From Thermococcus piezophilus (GTDB taxonomy: Archaea > Methanobacteriota_B > Thermococci > Thermococcales > Thermococcaceae): a stretch of DNA of 64,000 nt. Shown in pieces: positions 36,257 to 45,392 of this stretch. Location: assembly GCF_001647085.1 (NCBI RefSeq), contig NZ_CP015520.1, forward strand, positions 186,001 to 250,000. Reading direction: 5' to 3'. The position numbers and the translations under genes are program-made. Each line of letters opens with the position of its first letter. Position 1 is the stretch's first letter. The notes below the pieces were generated by a model that searched no databases, was not told where the DNA came from, and saw nothing but the letters and a program-made list of their open reading frames with translations.

Positions 36257-36451
36257 GGGATTAGAACAAGTCTCAAGGTCATCACCCGCACACTTTCGTT
36301 CTTACTACCAGTCTCCTTTTAAATCCATCACGCCAAATGCACGAAACGGCCTCCCACTACAGCCCGCCATATTCAGTGCACAGCGCCGATGATTGAGGTA
36401 ATGTCCCTCGTCCCTTTCATCTCCAGCCACTCCCCACTTCTCTAACCCGAA

Positions 36452-36496
36452 AGATTTATAAAGTTGCTATCATATGTAACATTAAAATTACATATG
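36452..36496 (+). promoter_or_regulatory. promoter with perfect 9-bp palindromic operator
   Basis: TATA box ATTTATAAAG at 36454-36463. Ten nt further is a perfect inverted repeat, CATATGTAA (36471-36479) and TTACATATG (36488-36496) with an 8-nt AT spacer. The expected transcription start (about 36482-36486) falls in the spacer, so a bound dimer would block initiation. The other DUF2202 gene lacks this element. Confidence 0.7.
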
Positions 36497-36512
36497 GGAA
36501 AAGGTGATAAAA

Positions 36513-37280
36513 ATGCCTGGTAAGAAGCTTTACGGGCTCCTGATCATAGGGGTTATATTCTTCGGGGTTTTCAGCGCAGGATGCATAACCACGGAGGAAG
36601 ACGCTACGACCACAGAGTCCTCAATTCCCACTGTGACTCAGGGTTACGGTCCCGAGGCAGCCCCGCACGGACCATCCAGCAACGTGACGGCTGGCGGCTT
36701 TGCTGACATCACGTACAACGTGGACTACGTTTATTCACTCCCAACCGAGGACTTAAGCTTGGAAGAGATTCAGGCGGTCCTCTACATGCGCGAGGAGGAG
36801 AAGCTCGCGAGGGACGTTTACCTGACTCTCTACGAGAAGTGGGGTGAACCAATATTCAACAACATAGCCCAGAGCGAGCAGGCCCACATGGACATGGTGC
36901 TGGCACTCATCGAGAAGTACAACCTGACCGACCCAGCCGCAGGCAAGGACATTGGCGAGTTCGAGAACCCCGAGCTTCAAAAGCTCTATGACCAGCTCAT
37001 TGAGCAGGGAATGCAGAGTGAAGTTGCGGCCCTCGAAGTGGGAGCACTCATAGAGGAGGTTGACATCAAGGACCTTGAAGAGTGGCTGGCCAAGACCGAC
37101 AACGAGGACATTAAGTACGTCTTCGAGAACCTCATGATGGGCTCAAGGAACCACCTCAGGGCATTTACCAACGTGCTCTCAAGGCAGTACGGGATAACCT
37201 ACGAGCCCCAGATACTACCGCAGGATGAGTACGAGGCCATAGTAAACTCCCCAATGGAGAGGGGAATGCCGACTGGCTGA
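36513..37280 (+). CDS. DUF2202 ferritin-like lipoprotein, copy 2
   Basis: A 255-residue lipoprotein precursor with lipobox SAGC at about residue 26, a Thr/Ser-rich linker and a DUF2202 four-helix bundle. Conserved positions match copy 1: REEEKLARDVYLTLYEKWG, AQSEQAHMDMVLALIEKYNL, VAALEVGALIEEVDIKDLEE and NLMMGSRNHLRAFTNVL. The start ATG 36513 follows AAAGGTGA; a GTG three codons earlier is within that site. The gene is intact while both flanking genes are pseudogenes, and it has a strong palindromic operator, so it is probably in regulated use. Confidence 0.87.
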   Translation: MPGKKLYGLLIIGVIFFGVFSAGCITTEEDATTTESSIPTVTQGYGPEAAPHGPSSNVTAGGFADITYNVDYVYSLPTEDLSLEEIQAVLYMREEEKLARDVYLTLYEKWGEPIFNNIAQSEQAHMDMVLALIEKYNLTDPAAGKDIGEFENPELQKLYDQLIEQGMQSEVAALEVGALIEEVDIKDLEEWLAKTDNEDIKYVFENLMMGSRNHLRAFTNVLSRQYGITYEPQILPQDEYEAIVNSPMERGMPTG

Positions 37281-37393
37281 AGATTTCTTTCTTTTCTCCC
37301 TCTACTCGGCCAGAGGGGCAACGCCCCGAAGCAGATCTGATGGGCGGAAGTAACTATTTAAAACTCTTTTGCGTTGTAAGTTTGGTGGGTACG

Positions 37394-38400
37394 ATGTTCC
37401 AGAACTTGCTACACAGCCGTCCCCTCTATGAAAAACCTGAGAGGAGTACGATATTGAGAGGGATGAAACCATAAAACCTGCTCCTTCGGCGTTGAGACTG
37501 TTCCTGTTGCCCTCGCCGGAGATTTAATTGTTGGAAGTGTCCACGACGGGAAGAACTACAGGACAATACTAGCAAAGCTATGCGGTGAGGAAATAAAGAC
37601 AGTGAAATTCCTCTCAGGCAAGAACAACTGGGAGGGGCACTGCGTAGCAAAGCTCGACGACGGCTACCTCCTCGGAGGAGCGGTTGAAGGAATTACCCCT
37701 CCAGAAGGCGGGAGCGGCTGGAAATCCTACGTGACAAGGCTCGACGGTAGCTTAAACGTCCTCTGGGAGTGGAAGATTAGGATTAGGGGCAACGAAGCGG
37801 TTTATTCAATTCTCCCCGCGGAAGGGTCAATCTTCATAGCCAGTGAGACCGGAAAGCCCGAGAATAAAGGGTTCTTCATAGGGAAGCTCTCGATGGACGG
37901 CGAGCTCCTCTGGCTGAGGGACTTCGGGAACTGGGAGAAGCAGTAATAGGTTCGCTTGTTCCTGGAGAGAGGCCAAAGCTCGTCGGGAGCGTAAAAGAGG
38001 GACGCTGGGAGGTTAGAGCCTTTGACTTTGACTCCCAAGGGGAGCTTCTCGGAGAGGAAGCCCTTGCGGAAGGAATAGCCTTTACCGCGACGCTCTGGGA
38101 GGGGAAGCTCCTCCTTGCTGGATGTGGGGACAAAAACCTCTGGGTTCGTCTCGGAGGGAAGATATTGAGCTCGGCAATGGAGCGACCACATCTCTGCTCC
38201 CGATGAATGGAGAGCTCCTCGTCGGGGGCGAGCTCGGAGGGAATGCAGTGGTCGTCAAAATATCCAAGAAAGGAGATATAGTCGTTAGGGAGCTCTGGGA
38301 GAACGGCGGGGTTGAGGTTTTGGGAGAGAACGTTGCTCTCGGTGTGAGAGAACGGGAAAGAAAAACGGAAATGGTCGTCACTTCCTTCTCAGGGTTCTGA
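37394..38400 (+). pseudogene. beta-propeller-like protein, decayed
   Basis: Pieces recur with a beta-propeller blade pattern: TVPVALAGDLIVGSVHDGKN, then GHCVAKLDDGYLLGGAVEG, WKSYVTRLDGSLNVLWEWKI, and IGKLSMDGELLWLRDFGNWE, then after a shift at about 37945 VIGSLVPGERPKLVGSVKEG and AFDFDSQGELLGEEAL, and after another shift near 38155 SLLPMNGELLVGGELGGNAV. At least three frameshifts interrupt it. The G-D-L/G-E-L repeats suggest about five blades. No catalytic motif is visible and the family is not certain. Confidence 0.65.
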
Positions 38401-39206
38401 CTCTGATATAAACGACCGCGAGCATTGTTAAACCCATTGTTACGCCAATAACGAGGCCGTAAACCGAGAAGGTTTCGGCAATGTAGTTCAGAATTCCCTC
38501 TGTGCTGTTCATAAGAACGACCGGTGAGAGCAGGAGCAGAAGGATTCCGGCCAGTATCATCTTCCTCGCGCGCTCGTGTTTTATATACAGGTATTAGGTC
38601 TACAAGCCAGTGGACTGCCATGACAACGAGCAGGCTTTTTGTGTAGAGGTAACCAAGCCCCAGCACGAGACCGGTTAGGGTGTTTGACAGCAGTACCTTC
38701 CAGATCCTGTCGGGATGAGAGAACTTGTGGGATATCCCAAAGAACAGGGAAACGGCAATCAGTTCCACAAAGGGGTTCCAGAGCGATAGCAAGCCCAAAA
38801 AGATGTAGCGGAAGACCAGCTCCTCGGGCAGGGCCACGCTTATCACCTGCAAGAGAGCCAGCTGGCCGAAGCTCGCTCTGCGAATTAGCTCGACCATTTC
38901 CCTGTCCTCTTCCGATTCTGGCTTAAGGAAGCGCCGGAACTCGCCCACAGCCGGCAGGAAGCTGAGGACTGCGAGGGCGGGAAGAACCAAGAAGTCTCCC
39001 ACCGGGAAGCTCCACCTAATGAAGTAAACCCCCGGACAGAGGAGCGTTATGAAACCCGCCAGCAGGACGTCAAAGGCGGAAACGACGAGCCAATAAGCGG
39101 CGATTTCGCCGAGCTTGTCCTTCAACCTGACACTCAGTCTCGGAAAGTAGAGGGGGCTCGTTATCCAGATGAAGAAGGCGATGGCAAAGACCGCAAGCGG
39201 GTTCAT
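38378..39206 (-). pseudogene. CPBP (CAAX-type) intramembrane protease, one frameshift
   Basis: An eight-helix membrane protein with the CPBP motifs: EELVFRYIFLG (E-E-x3-R), FFGISHKFSH and HWLVDLIPV (H-x3-D/N). At about 38583 a run of four A (TATAAAACACG) shifts the frame; with three A it would continue YKHERARK into MILAGILLLLLSPVVLMNST and end at 38378. The start ATG 39206 is preceded by GAGGTGG. Only this one lesion is visible, so it may be a recent mutation or a sequencing error in a homopolymer. Confidence 0.78.
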
Positions 39207-39356
39207 GGAACCACCTCACTCCGGACGTTCTCCATTTCTTCGGCAGGGCCGACACTCAGTCCCAAACCCCTGGACTACCTCTCCATGAGCATAACTGGAT
39301 TAAGCTTCATAGATAAATATTTTAAAATCCTTCTAGGTTGTAATGTTGGTGGTCGC

Positions 39357-39891
39357 ATGAGGCCCGTAATCCTGAAGGGGGAGAAGGTTCCCTGGCGATA
39401 CTCCTCCGCGAGGACTTAAGGAAGAGCTGGAAGTGGTTCAACGACAGGAGCACGGTCAGAGGTATGTTCCACTCGGCTTACTCCACACTACCCGAGGAGG
39501 AATAGGAGTTTTATGCGGATTTGAAGAAGAACAAGGACAAAGCACCCACCTTTGCCGTTATCGAGAACGAGAGCGGAGGCTCATAAGAATAGCAGGCTTT
39601 AACTGGATAAACTGACAGGCAAGATGGAGAGAAATCTTTTACTATCTCGCGCCGGAGGAGAGGAGTAAAGGTTACGGGAGCGAGACCGTCAGATTGCTCT
39701 GTGAGTACGCCTTCAGGCACCGGAACCTACACAAGGTATGGGCGAAGGTTCACGCGGACAACGTTCCCTCAATCCGGGTTCTGGAGAAGAACGGCTTCGT
39801 GCTGGCTGGCAGGTTGAGGGATCACGTTTGGAACGACGGGAGATACGTTGATGAGCTCATCTACGAGCGCTTCAGGGGTGAAGGAGGTTGA
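39357..39891 (+). pseudogene. GNAT acetyltransferase (RimJ/RimL-like), decayed
   Basis: MRPVILKGEKV is followed after a shift by LLREDLRKSWKWFNDRSTVR and YSTLPEEE, a TAG at 39505-39507, EFYADLKKNKDKAPTFAVIE, another shift, then RIAGFNWIN and a TGA where Trp is expected at 39613-39615. The acetyl-CoA part is open: FYYLAPEERSKGYGSETVRL (R-x-x-G-x-G/A pattern), LHKVWAKVHADNVPSIRVLE and KNGFVLAGRLRDHVWNDGRY. Two stops and two or more shifts inactivate it. Confidence 0.83.
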
Positions 39892-41134
39892 TTGAGAGGT
39901 TCGACCTTGAGCTGGTCCTCGACATTGAGAACGGCACGCTACACGGAAAAGCCGTTGAAGCCCTCGCCGGAAAAAGCGATACGTTCCTCCTCAACAGGGG
40001 TTTGTGGTAGGAAGGGCTTCAACCGGTTTCTCCCAGGAGGTAACGGGCCTCAGGGGCCTTGAGGTTTTCAGGGTGAACGCCGTAAGGCGCAAAAAGCCAG
40101 TTGGGAAGGTTGAGATTTCCTACTCGGGCGAACTGGAGAGCTAGGGGGAGGTATTCCCCTACCTCAAGAACTCAATTAACCGAGACTACAGCCTCCTGAG
40201 GACGGATTCGCTCTTCTACCCGATTCCGGCGGAGCCGAGCTTTGAAGACCTCGTTGAGTACGTTGTAAGCTCGAACTTTGACACCGAAATAACGGCTGAG
40301 GGCGTTCTTGAGGATTTAACGATAGCCTTTGGTGGAGAAATAAAGGGAAATAAGCTGAGAATCGAAGGGATAAACAGGCTTGACATAGCGGTGGCGCCTT
40401 TCAAAGTCATCGAGGAGAGGCCTATCCGCCTGTTCGTCCTGAGCGAGGAAGGAACCGAGAGAACCATTGAGCTACTCGGGAAGACCAACGACTTCTACTC
40501 TTCGCTTTTCGGGAGAAAAAGCACACCTACACCATCATCGAGACGCCCGAAAACTACGGCGGACAGGCTGGGGAGAGCTACGCCCTCATCCCCGGAAGCT
40601 CCCTAAGGGCAGAAAATCCCTCGGGCATCTATCACGAACTCACTCATCGCTGGAACCCCAGGCAACGCCGGAGGCTCACATGAGCAGGTTTTTCGACGAG
40701 GCTTTCGCTAACTATCTGACGGCTCTTACGATAGGGGAAATCCATGGGAAGAAGTGTTCCGGGACTTCTTGGCCAGGCTGGAGGAAAGATATGCGGAAAT
40801 TGCCAAGAAGCATCCGGAGATTAGAACCCTTAGCTACAACGTCACCGAAAGGGAAGTAGATATCCCCTCACCGCCGGGAAGCCTCGCGAGCTTTACCGGA
40901 ACGGCAAACGGCATAGAGTTCGGTCGCCTCGTTTATCCCAACTCGACAGCGGTTGCGAAGGCCCAGGAATACGTCGTGGACCTGCTAAGGGAAAACGGCT
41001 TCCAGCAGGATGCCGGAGGGAAGGCATTCTGGGAAAGGGAAAACGTAACGTATGCGGTTTACGGAACCTACAGGGACTATTATTACGTCCTGTTCATCGC
41101 GAGAGTCCGGGGCGGGAGCGTGAACGAAGGATAG
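39888..41134 (+). pseudogene. M1-like (gluzincin) metallopeptidase, decayed
   Basis: A TTG start overlaps the preceding stop. The N-terminal beta domain is seen as FDLELVLDIENGTLHGKAVE. In the catalytic domain, GIYHELTHRWNP carries HExxH; after a shift, QATPEAHMSRFFDEAFANYL places the third zinc ligand Glu at the spacing of gluzincins. A C-terminal helical part (VFRDFLARLEERYAEIAKKH) follows and then a separate ~70-residue module (GRLVYPNSTAVAKAQEYVVD ... YYYVLFIARV). At least four frameshifts and a TAG near 40142 break the gene. Original role: probably a membrane-linked aminopeptidase-like enzyme. Confidence 0.7.
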
Positions 41135-41159
41135 AACGTCTCTCTCAATTCTTCTGGAC

Positions 41160-41974
41160 CATCGCTGTCATTGGCCCCTCGCCGGGCAAGGTTCTAGGCC
41201 TCTTCCTGCTAGTAGAGATTGTGGAGAGGACTTCAACATCACGGCCGACTTCATAAACATCCCCGAAGTTAGCGTGGCCGACTGGTGCACCGGCAGAGCC
41301 GGGGACGTTGAGTTCATGCTCTGGTTTATCCGAACGTTAGCGCATATTTCGAAGCGAGGGACGAGCTGACCGAAAAGCTTCTCGCAGACGGCTGGAAAAG
41401 GACAGACGACGGGAGAGACCCCTACTACCGGAGCTTTGCCCGCAGCGAGGATACCCTCGTCGTCTACGCCCAGTACCGCTACACGTACTACATCGCCATC
41501 GCCCTCAAGAAGCCCAGATACTCAACCAGCGACCTCGTCTGGCACGTGATCGGCACGGGCGGAGCGAGTCCCGAAACCATGCTATCCTTCGGGGAGCTGA
41601 AAGGGGACCTCCGTTCGGAGAACTGGACGGATCAGGTCGGTCTGAAGGTTGAGGGGTACGTTTACAGCCTGGAGGGCAACATGGCCGAAAGCGACGCAAA
41701 GGCACTGGTACTGTTCTACCCAGAGCGGCTCGTCCACGAGGTCTACCTGAGACTCAAAAAGACCCTGCTCGATAACGGGTGGGCCGAGAGGGACTGCGTC
41801 GAGCTTCCGTCCCACGACGGAATGAGGCACCTCCTGGCAAACGACCTCTTCGAGAGCTCCGGGAAGGCCACGTACATCGAGGTCTTAAGGTACGGGGACA
41901 TGGACGTCATGATCATTATCTACGGAGAAAAGCTCAGCGTCAAAGGTGCCGCAAAGGCCATATGGAGAAAATAA
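41160..41974 (+). pseudogene. protein of unknown function with repeated module, decayed 5' end
   Basis: From about 41333 one frame is open to TAA 41974. It contains VYPNVSAYFEARDELTEKLL, VVYAQYRYTYYIAIALKKPR and, after a linker, LVLFYPERLVHEVYLRLKKT. The first of these matches the module at the end of the preceding pseudogene (VYPNSTAVAKAQEYVVDLLR), so the module occurs at least twice and perhaps three times here. The 5' part (ITADFINIPEVSVADW, then a shift near 41325) is damaged and no start codon with a site is left. Family not recognised. Confidence 0.55.
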
Positions 41975-41976
41975 GT

Positions 41977-42186
41977 TCAACGCCGCCTGGAACTGAAGGC
42001 GTCCTTTAAAGGCGCAGACGGATCAAAGTCCTCAACCAGCTCATCGACGACCTCGCCCGGAAGGCCTTCGCGCAGAAGCTCCCCCCTGAACCGCCGCTTC
42101 GCCCGGTTAGTCACCCTAATCAAACCAACGACCTTGAACGCTATGGCGGGCAGTCGAAGAAAAAAGCGGAAAAATGGGAGCATCAT
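41977..42186 (-). CDS. small basic protein of unknown function (69 aa)
   Basis: MMLPFFRFFLRLPAIAFKVV begins with a hydrophobic/basic helix, then GLIRVTNRAKRRFRGELLRE and an acidic end (VVDELVEDFDPSAPLKDAF). It abuts the upstream truncated gene (3 nt apart) in the same direction. The frame is intact. I do not recognise the family; the pair is probably an old operon whose first gene has lost its start. Confidence 0.5.
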   Translation of the reverse strand: MMLPFFRFFLRLPAIAFKVVGLIRVTNRAKRRFRGELLREGLPGEVVDELVEDFDPSAPLKDAFSSRRR

Positions 42187-42189
42187 CCC

Positions 42190-42560
42190 TCACTCCCCCT
42201 TTTTCCCTCCCTCTTCGGAGTTCTGCGGACCGCCGTGAATCGTTATGTTGCCAAAACCGCCCTTTCCAAAGTTGGCCAGTATCTCCATGAGCTTCTTGCC
42301 GGGGTTTATCGCGTCCATGTACTCCCTCGTCAGCTCAAGGGCAGCATCTTTATCCATTCCGGCCTCGGTGAGGTTCTTGTAGAACTCTGCCACGCTCCTG
42401 CCCATCGCCTGAATCCTCTCCGGGCTGTAAAGCTCGTTGAGGAGCTCCTTGAGCGGCTGGAGGATATCTTCAATCATGTCGCCGACCCTCTCCATGATGG
42501 CGGGTATCTTGTCGAGGTCTTTGTCGCCCCCGTAGGCCTCGATAAGGATTTCGAGAACAC
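42190..42560 (-). pseudogene. helical protein of unknown function, 5' end lost at a rearrangement
   Basis: The 3' part is open: VLEILIEAYGGDKDLDKIPA, ERVGDMIEDILQPLKELLNE, AALELTREYMDAINPGKKLM and a Gly-rich end. At about 42560 the coding sense switches: upstream bases no longer code on this strand but form the end of a plus-strand transporter. The start codon and any N-terminal residues are gone. Family not recognised. Confidence 0.6.
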
Positions 42561-42813
42561 GTTCTGGTTCCCGTTCTACCGCTCGTGGCAGTTCTCGCTG
42601 ATTCCGAAGGAGCGGGCCAGCGAGTTCCACGCGGCGATATCGAGCTACAACAGGCTGATTGGCCTCGTCACGCCATTCAGTGCCGGCGCACTGGCGAGCG
42701 TACATGCGACGCTTCCTTACGCGGCGAGCTTGGGGCTGTTCCTCTTAGCTGGGGTACTTTTCGTTAGAGGGGAAGCCTTTAGAAAGGCGAAGGTAAGAAG
42801 CAGCCCCCAGTGA
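42560..42813 (+). pseudogene. MFS transporter C-terminal fragment
   Basis: FWFPFYRSWQFSLIPKERAS, EFHAAISSYNRLIGLVTPFS and two membrane helices (PFSAGALASVHATLPYAASL; LGLFLLAGVLFVRGEAF) read as the last quarter of a major-facilitator protein. There is no start, and the upstream side is the opposite-strand gene at 42190. A deletion or inversion joined the two. The stop at 42811-42813 is followed directly by the HAD-phosphatase remnant. Confidence 0.65.
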
Positions 42814-42824
42814 GGAGATGGAAA

Positions 42825-43406
42825 ATGAAGAAGGTCGCGGTAATAGACATCGAGGGAACTTTAACAGACTTCGAGTTCTGGAGGGAGATGGCCAGAATAA
42901 CCGAAAAACGGGAGATAAAGGAGCTTCTTGAAAAGGGCCTCTCCGGAGAGGTGGAGTGGCTGGATTCCCCCTCAAACGGGTGGGGCTCATAAGAGGTATC
43001 GACGAGGGACGTTCCTCAGACGAGGGAGAAGGTAAACGTGAGTCCTGAGGCGAGAGAGCTCGTTGAAACGCTCAAGGAGAAGGGCTTTAAGGTGGTTCTC
43101 ATCAGCGGTTCCTTTGAGGAGGTTCTTGAGTCCTTTAAGGAACTCGGAGATGAGTTCATGGCCAATCGGGCAATCTTTGAGGATGGGAAGTTCCAGGGAA
43201 TAAGGCTAAGATTCCGGGATAAAGTGGAGTTCCTCAAAAGATTCAGGGATGGGTTTATCCTCGCTATGGGAGATGGTTACGCGGACGCCAAGATGTTCGA
43301 GAGGGCTGACATGGGGATAGCCGTCGGCAGGGAGATACCCGGGGCGGATCTTCTGGTAAAAGACCTGAAAGAGCTGGTGGATTTCATAAAGAATCTAAAG
43401 CCTTAG
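42825..43406 (+). pseudogene. HAD phosphatase (SerB-like), two frameshifts
   Basis: MKKVAVIDIEGTLTDFEFWR gives HAD motif I with D-x-E instead of the usual D-x-D. Between 42965 and 43015 two single-base shifts hide LKRVGLIRGIDEGRF; after them the frame runs SPEARELVETLKEKGFKVVL, ISGSFEEVLESFKELG (motif II) and ILAMGDGYADAKMFERADMG (motif IV). The end is KELVDFIKNLKP. An intact relative with the same D-x-E variant is at 54842. Confidence 0.8.
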
Positions 43407-44145
43407 TTCTCAGCCGCCAGCCATCAATGTCAAAACTGCCCATTCTATCGAAGACGTGAGTTATCACTTCCTCCAAGTTTTTGGCCTCGCGCCTCTCAAG
43501 AGCCTTCAGAAACAGCTTCACGAACTCCCCATCGGGAAACTCTTCAAATATATATGCTTTTCTGAACCCCTCGTCGCTGAAGAGCCTGTAAACTTTGCTC
43601 GCTGGAGGAATTTCAACACCCCAGAACTTCGAATAAACCTCAAGGGCTCTTCCGAGAGCCAGGTGGTAGAGGTAGCCAGAGCTGGGATCGTTCCTGTCTT
43701 CAGCGTCCTTCATACTGTCGAGCATGTCCCAGAGGGAGTACTTAGCTACTTCCATCCAGGTCTCGTCGGGCCGTTCAAAGGGTCTCTTCATGTATTCCAG
43801 CGCTTCCGCTTTGAGAACCTCGGCTATTCCAGTCCTGTCAAAGAGCACTTTCCCACTTACTATAATCCTCGCTGTGGCCCGGCTGTTCTGGGCAAACTCC
43901 TTCTCAAAGTAGTGCCTGATCTGCCTCGCTGGATTTGCGAAGTACTCGATTAAAGTCCCATTTATAACGACGTTTCCCCTCTCCCTCCATTCCACGTCAT
44001 CGGAGAGCACGATGTAAACGTCTACATCGGAGTATCTGGTCTGTAGCCCAACTGCATAGCTTCCAGTTAGCAGAGCGGCCTCAACGAAGTCCTTCTCCTT
44101 CCAGGGTTCAGGGAACTTTCTGAGGGCAGAGTCCTAGCTCTGCAC
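43384..44145 (-). pseudogene. nucleotidyltransferase-domain protein, premature stop
   Basis: Residues after the N-terminus show the pol-beta nucleotidyltransferase motif LLTGSYAVGLQTRYSDVDVY (G-S-x10-D-x-D), followed by a ~180-residue helical region (RIIVSGKVLFDRTG; LYHLALGRALEVYSKFWGV). The only plausible start is GTG 44145 (MQS), but a TAG at 44134-44136 follows three codons later; a single base change from a sense codon would restore SALRKFPEPWKEKDFVEAAL. It directly follows the MFS exporter gene. The 3' end overlaps the HAD remnant by 23 nt. Confidence 0.7.
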
Positions 44146-44146
44146 T

Positions 44147-45381
44147 TTAGCACCCCTTAAGCGTTTGTTTTAGACGTTTTCCACATGGTGAAAAATCGGC
44201 ATACATTGCCCCAAGCAATAAAAACACAGGAAGCATGATAGCAAAGCTCCCCTCGATTCCAAGAGCGTTCACGATATTTCCAATCAGGGCATAGAGAGCC
44301 ACACCAACAGAAGCAGAGATGCTCATCCGCGTAGAGAGAATAGTGCTCCGGTACTCACTCGGTATGACTTCGTTGATAAGCAGGGTGTAAGTCGTGAAAT
44401 AAATTGCCTCTCCTAATGAGTAAATAGACAGTGCTATCACCCCAATAGCCACTGCTGAGGCTCCAGCAAATAAAGCATACGAGAGGAACATTCCGCCTAT
44501 TGACACTAGGGACAACCGAAAGTAATTCCTATCCGTCCCTCTTTCAATTCTGACGGACTTAAGGAGTACAATCCCAGCCACAATTCCCATTATGGACTTT
44601 AGAGAGTACAATATTCCTAAAGTGTCCGTATCCATCCCAGCAGGACCCGTGAAGTACAGTTGCCAGGAGTAGATAAAATGAAGATGAACAATCGAGAAAA
44701 TTACATCTGTAAAAATCAGATAAAGGATCCGTTTGTCTTTCAATGACAATTTTACCCCTCTATGACTATGGCCAGCACGTTTTTCTTCTTGTCTCCCCAG
44801 TTCTCGGGGAGTAGCAACAAAGCTAATAAAGCTGCAAGAAGGTTCAAAACTGCAGCAGCATAAAACACACTCCTCATACCAAGATATGCAATTATCACAC
44901 TGTTCACCAGACCAATAACAAGAGAGCCCGCACTGTTAATGGACTTTAGAAGTCCAAAAGCGTTTTTGGCTTCTTCTCTCGCCATGTTTTGTTTCTCGAC
45001 TTCTGTGAAATACCAGGCCCGAAGGGTACCCGAGATTAGAGAGGAGCCTACGGCGGCCAAGGCATAAGCGAACACACAAAAGGCAAAACCCTTGGAAAGA
45101 CTGATTAAGAACATACTCACTCCGTAGAAAATCAAGCCAAGCACCAATGTTCTTCTCCTTCCGTATTTATCAGCAATCCCACCCGTGAAAATATCAGTAG
45201 CAAACATGACGAAAAGGTACAATGAATATAAGTATCCAACTTGCGAATAGCTAAGCTTAATGACATCTTTAAAATAAACCGTCAAAACAGGCGTTACAAT
45301 ATTCCTGCCGTAGAATATTGCAACACTAACCAGAATCATATTGAGAGATACTTTACTAAGCGAGACAAATGATTTAAAAAT
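44147..45381 (-). pseudogene. MFS exporter, single frameshift (RiPP-like cluster)
   Basis: Twelve membrane helices of a major-facilitator protein: MILVSVAIFYGRNIVTPVLT, the loop motif GGIADKYGRRRTLVLG, and the second half from ILYLIFTDVIFSIVHLHFIY to FAIMLPVFLLLGAMYADF. Between the halves, IVIEG meets TAA; one additional G in GAGGGGTAAAATTG would restore EGVKLSLKDKRIL. The 5' end has GGGGGTGAT but the expected codon is ATT (45381); the first ATG is at 45339. The gene follows the maturase by 12 nt and is AT-rich. It probably exported the cluster's product. Confidence 0.72.
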
Positions 45382-45392
45382 TAAATCACCCC

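Noticed and set aside
36321-36450. extra small genes between the nitrilase remnant and DUF2202 copy 2
   Set aside because: Short frames only, with no start signal or codon bias; the stretch looks non-coding apart from the promoter.
44147-45381. two separate half-size transporters instead of one frameshifted MFS gene
   Set aside because: The halves hold six helices each and join exactly with one added base; the second half would need a TTG start with no ribosome-binding site.
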